The notes under the pieces are model-generated. The model did not search any database, was not told where the DNA came from, and worked only from the letters and a program-made list of their open reading frames with translations. From Synechococcus sp. RS9909 (GTDB taxonomy: Bacteria > Cyanobacteriota > Cyanobacteriia > PCC-6307 > Cyanobiaceae), in assembly GCF_014279595.1 (NCBI RefSeq), contig NZ_CP047943.1, positions 620,001 through 684,000 of the forward strand: a stretch of DNA of 64,000 nt, in the 5' to 3' direction. The position numbers were made by a program, and so were the translations under genes. Below are positions 61,788 through 64,000 of the stretch, piece by piece (the first letter of the stretch is position 1; each line of letters starts with the position of its first letter).

Positions 61788-62438
61788 TCAGCTGCTGTCG
61801 CATTGGCTGGTGCTCTGGGTCCAGTTGCCTCGATGCAGGTAGCCATTGCCCGAGAGCAGCACGCAGCGCTGCTTCAGGGGCTGGCCAGTCATGCTGGCGT
61901 GGTGCCGGGAACGGATCACGAACACCACATCGTCGTGGTTGATCGTGCCCGGTGGGGTGATCTCAAACTTGGTCTGGCCCCCTTTGAGGTGAATCATCAG
62001 TTCCACCTCCCGCGCCTGCTTCGTATTTTCGAGCTTGAGAAAGCGAAAGTCAGGGTCGCGAGGATTCAATGCAGCATCCGCATTACAGGCGGGATCGTTG
62101 TCCCCTTCGATGACGCACAGACGGCCATCACTACCATTGACGCGTGTGCCATCGGGTTTGGTGAATTCCACCAGCTGCCATGGCTCCAGAAAGCTGTCGC
62201 GGGCCGGAGGGGTGGCGATGAAGCTGATTTTCTCTTTCCCGGCCTTGGCCTTGAGGTCAAACAGGCCGGCTTCCAGGTTTTCGGTGTAGCGATCCACCTG
62301 CCCCTGCAGCAGCTGTCGCCGCCAGGCGGGCAGGGCCCAGGCGGTGGTGAGGCCGGCGATCACTAACATCACCAGCATCTCCACCAGGGTGAATCCCCGG
62401 GACGGCCATCGATGCATGCAAGGCGTTCGCATGGTCAT
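61788..62438 (-). CDS. Type IV pilin-like / GspH-type minor pilin
   Basis: A 216-residue protein with a short leader (MTMRTPCMHRWPSRG) and prepilin motif FTLVEMLVMLVIAG: cleavage after Gly15, Glu20 at +5. The C-terminal domain has a Cys pair region (LCVIEGDNDPACNAD) and resembles GspH/FimT minor pilins. The start at 62438 overlaps the next gene's stop as TGATG; a longer start at 62447 is possible. It is part of the pilin operon 63999-59991. Confidence 0.8.
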   Translation of the reverse strand: MTMRTPCMHRWPSRGFTLVEMLVMLVIAGLTTAWALPAWRRQLLQGQVDRYTENLEAGLFDLKAKAGKEKISFIATPPARDSFLEPWQLVEFTKPDGTRVNGSDGRLCVIEGDNDPACNADAALNPRDPDFRFLKLENTKQAREVELMIHLKGGQTKFEITPPGTINHDDVVFVIRSRHHASMTGQPLKQRCVLLSGNGYLHRGNWTQSTSQCDSS

Positions 62439-62947
62439 CACGGGCAACGGGCCTGGAAGTTGGGATTCAGCTCCAGCACCCGGTACTCCCTGCCGATCGA
62501 TCGTTCGGGTGCCTCAAACCCGTAGCTGATCACCAGGGTGTCGGCCGTGTCGGCGAAGCGCATGGTGCGGCTGACGTCCGGCAGGCGCAGTCTGAGGCTG
62601 CGGGAGGGATCGGTGCTGGCTGACGAGCGGGTTTCGATGTAAGCCTTCAGCGCTGCTGAGGGATCAGAGCAGGCGGTGCTGCCGGGTTGATCGGCGGGTT
62701 CGGGCGCATCGAAGCGAAATTCCGAGTCGGCCTTCTGGATCAGCTGGATGTTTTCGCTCACCGCCGCCTCGATGCGGGTGCGTTCTCCCTGCAGACGCCC
62801 GGTGGCGAGGGCTGCCACCGTGAGCCTGCCCACCGCTGCCATCACGGCCGACAGCACCACAGCAGCAATCAGCACCTCCACCAAGGTGAAGCCGGACTGC
62901 TTGCTGAGGCGCACAGTCCGCTGATGCCAGCGAGGGCGGCGGATCAT
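62438..62947 (-). CDS. Type IV pilin-like minor pilin
   Basis: A 169-residue protein with leader ending KQSG and motif FTLVEVLIAAVVLSAVMAAVG (Glu24 at +5 of the mature form). The rest is mixed strand/helix with Cys residues in STACSDPSA and near the C-terminus (QARC), as in PilV/PilW-type minor pilins. I chose the ATG at 62947 for a 19-residue leader; the ATG at 63004 would give a leader of 38 residues. Its stop overlaps the following pilin's start. Confidence 0.78.
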   Translation of the reverse strand: MIRRPRWHQRTVRLSKQSGFTLVEVLIAAVVLSAVMAAVGRLTVAALATGRLQGERTRIEAAVSENIQLIQKADSEFRFDAPEPADQPGSTACSDPSAALKAYIETRSSASTDPSRSLRLRLPDVSRTMRFADTADTLVISYGFEAPERSIGREYRVLELNPNFQARCP

Positions 62948-63093
62948 GACGAAGCCAGGGACGCTTGAAGAAGAACGACGAGGACAACCTTTTCTTCTCT
63001 TCATGCTCCGTTGGTCATGCCCCTGTCTGGGTTGCAACTCAGCCAGAGTTCCCTGAGAACTTTCTGAGGGCCGAAGTCGAGTCGGGGTGAGCC

Positions 63094-63999
63094 TTAGAAC
63101 CGCTTGAAGATGTCGAGACCGGTGCCACGGATGCCGCGCAGCACCTGCCGGCCATAGCCATTCTCTGGCTCCCAGCCCCAGAACTCCTGGGCTGAAGCAA
63201 TCACTGGCGTGCCGCCCACGTCGGTATTGAGTAGGAGACCATGGCCGTTGGCACAGATGTCGTGGGCCCACACGATTCCTGCCATCTGGGCATCAGCCGA
63301 GAGCGAAAGACTGGCCTTGGGCAGGTGAATCAGGGCGGCGGGCAGGGCATCACCAGCGATCTGGAGCACATAGGGCTTGCTGGTGATGCTGTTGCACTGG
63401 GACGGTTGAGGCCCAGTGGATGAACTGATCACCAGCCGCTCCGGTTGGGAGGCATCACAGCTGCTGCCACCGGGGCTGGTGAGGCAGAGGCTGCTGTTGC
63501 CATCCAGCTGGATCCTGCCGCTGAGTCCGCTTGCGACTGCTGTGTTGTAGGGCAATTCCAGATGCAGCACCACCGCGTCGATGGCACTGCCGAGCGTGCG
63601 GAAGCGCAGGTTGGTGTTGTTGAGATTGATGTGCTCGACGAAGAGATGGCACACGGTGTTGCTGCTGTTTTTTGCCACGCAGATGTCATCTGCATCGATG
63701 GCCACGGTCCAGCGTCCGTTGCTGCTGGTTTGGCTGATTGAGGCTGGTTTGGAGGTGCTCAGTGAATCGTGGGCACGGGTGCACACCACCGAATTTCTGC
63801 AGCCGGAGGCACGGCCGCCACTGTCATCGAAACTCCAGATCCGCACCTTGCTGGTGCTGGCCGGCATCATGTCGATGGTTTTGCCCTTGTCGTAACTGGT
63901 GAGGGGGATGCTGCCCTGGAGCACCGGCCAGAGATCCCGGGCGATGGCGCTTTCGATGCTGGTGTTGGAGCCGCTGAAACTGAGGCCAGGAAGTGTTTT
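63094..63999 (-). CDS. Pilin-cluster-associated secreted protein, 5'-partial
   Basis: The frame is open from 63094 to the right edge, so the N-terminus is outside the window. The visible 301 residues are rich in Ser/Thr/Asn, contain several Cys pairs (GCRNSVVCTR, DICVAKNSSNTVC, SLCLTSPGGSSC) and beta-strand patterns, with a C-terminal GYGRQVLRGIRGTGLDIF. No catalytic motif is seen. Its position upstream of two minor pilins and the vWA pilin suggests a large minor pilin or pilus-associated adhesin, but the prepilin signal cannot be checked here. Confidence 0.65.
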   Translation of the reverse strand, partial: KTLPGLSFSGSNTSIESAIARDLWPVLQGSIPLTSYDKGKTIDMMPASTSKVRIWSFDDSGGRASGCRNSVVCTRAHDSLSTSKPASISQTSSNGRWTVAIDADDICVAKNSSNTVCHLFVEHINLNNTNLRFRTLGSAIDAVVLHLELPYNTAVASGLSGRIQLDGNSSLCLTSPGGSSCDASQPERLVISSSTGPQPSQCNSITSKPYVLQIAGDALPAALIHLPKASLSLSADAQMAGIVWAHDICANGHGLLLNTDVGGTPVIASAQEFWGWEPENGYGRQVLRGIRGTGLDIFKRF

Positions 64000-64000
64000 C

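Overview
The window is a dense, GC-rich piece of a cyanobacterial chromosome, most likely from a unicellular marine or brackish picocyanobacterium of the Synechococcus/Cyanobium kind. Lineage markers are pipX-pipY-sepF-proC in series, an LrtA-type long ribosome hibernation factor, DUF4079 and DUF1823 proteins, an acyl-ACP synthetase-like gene, a plastid-like PDH E2 and CysK of the NPAYSVK type. No insertion sequence, prophage or CRISPR array was seen. Two tRNA genes (Thr-GGT and Tyr-GTA) sit near 10.4 kb.

Layout. 1-6.2 kb: a glycerol-use pair (glpK-glpD, minus strand) lies between two GH13 glycosidase/transglucosidase genes. 6.1-10.4 kb: a minus-strand regulatory unit with a LysR-like regulator, a NarL-type response regulator, a DctB-like sensor kinase and a second, truncated LysR-like regulator. 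10.4-19.6 kb: tRNAs, aroQ, miaE, acireductone dioxygenase, an acid phosphatase, cobI, a DUF4079 membrane protein, a cellulose-synthase-like GT2 with a PilZ-like tail coupled to a dihydrouridine synthase, DUF1823 and an L,D-transpeptidase. 19.7-24.4 kb: der, an EcfT-like permease, pipX, pipY, sepF and proC. 24.5-29.2 kb (minus): a GT4 glycosyltransferase, an MFS transporter, recO, a deoC-like gene and hpf/lrtA. 29.2-33.8 kb: lipB, an acyl-ACP/CoA synthetase, a YlqD-like protein and the PDH E2 gene.

33.8-55.7 kb looks like an ancestral picocyanobacterial block (pdhC, queA, cysK, two cystathionine-type PLP genes, rpsD, yidD, glutaredoxin-like, murE, class V aminotransferase) carrying accessory insertions. 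These are a lower-GC cPLA2-like/DUF4114 protein (33.8-36.6 kb), a KimA-like permease, and an exopolysaccharide module of outer-membrane export protein, tyrosine phosphatase and BY-kinase (44.0-48.1 kb). An octanucleotide tandem repeat lies directly upstream of the export gene. The gene order is compared from memory and would need a synteny check. After murE come a TauE/SafE permease, a protease-RimK fusion, a second DUF4079 protein and Nfu.

55.7-64 kb holds mqo, an SMR transporter, a HicBA-type toxin-antitoxin pair, lepA with a clear intrinsic terminator, and a minus-strand group of type IV pilin-like genes. One of these carries a von Willebrand A domain behind a prepilin signal. The last gene of that group runs off the right edge, and the first GH13 gene runs off the left edge.

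The strongest leads for something undescribed are the vWA-modular pilin group, the cPLA2-like/DUF4114 protein, the deoC-like gene without its Schiff-base lysine, the duplicated and truncated LysR pair around a two-component system, and the octamer repeat before the polysaccharide export gene. Closely spaced neighbours overlap repeatedly as ATGA or TGATG (glpK/glpD, regulator/kinase, dus/GT2, the two cystathionine genes, wzc/phosphatase, two pilins), and these overlaps fix several start codons.
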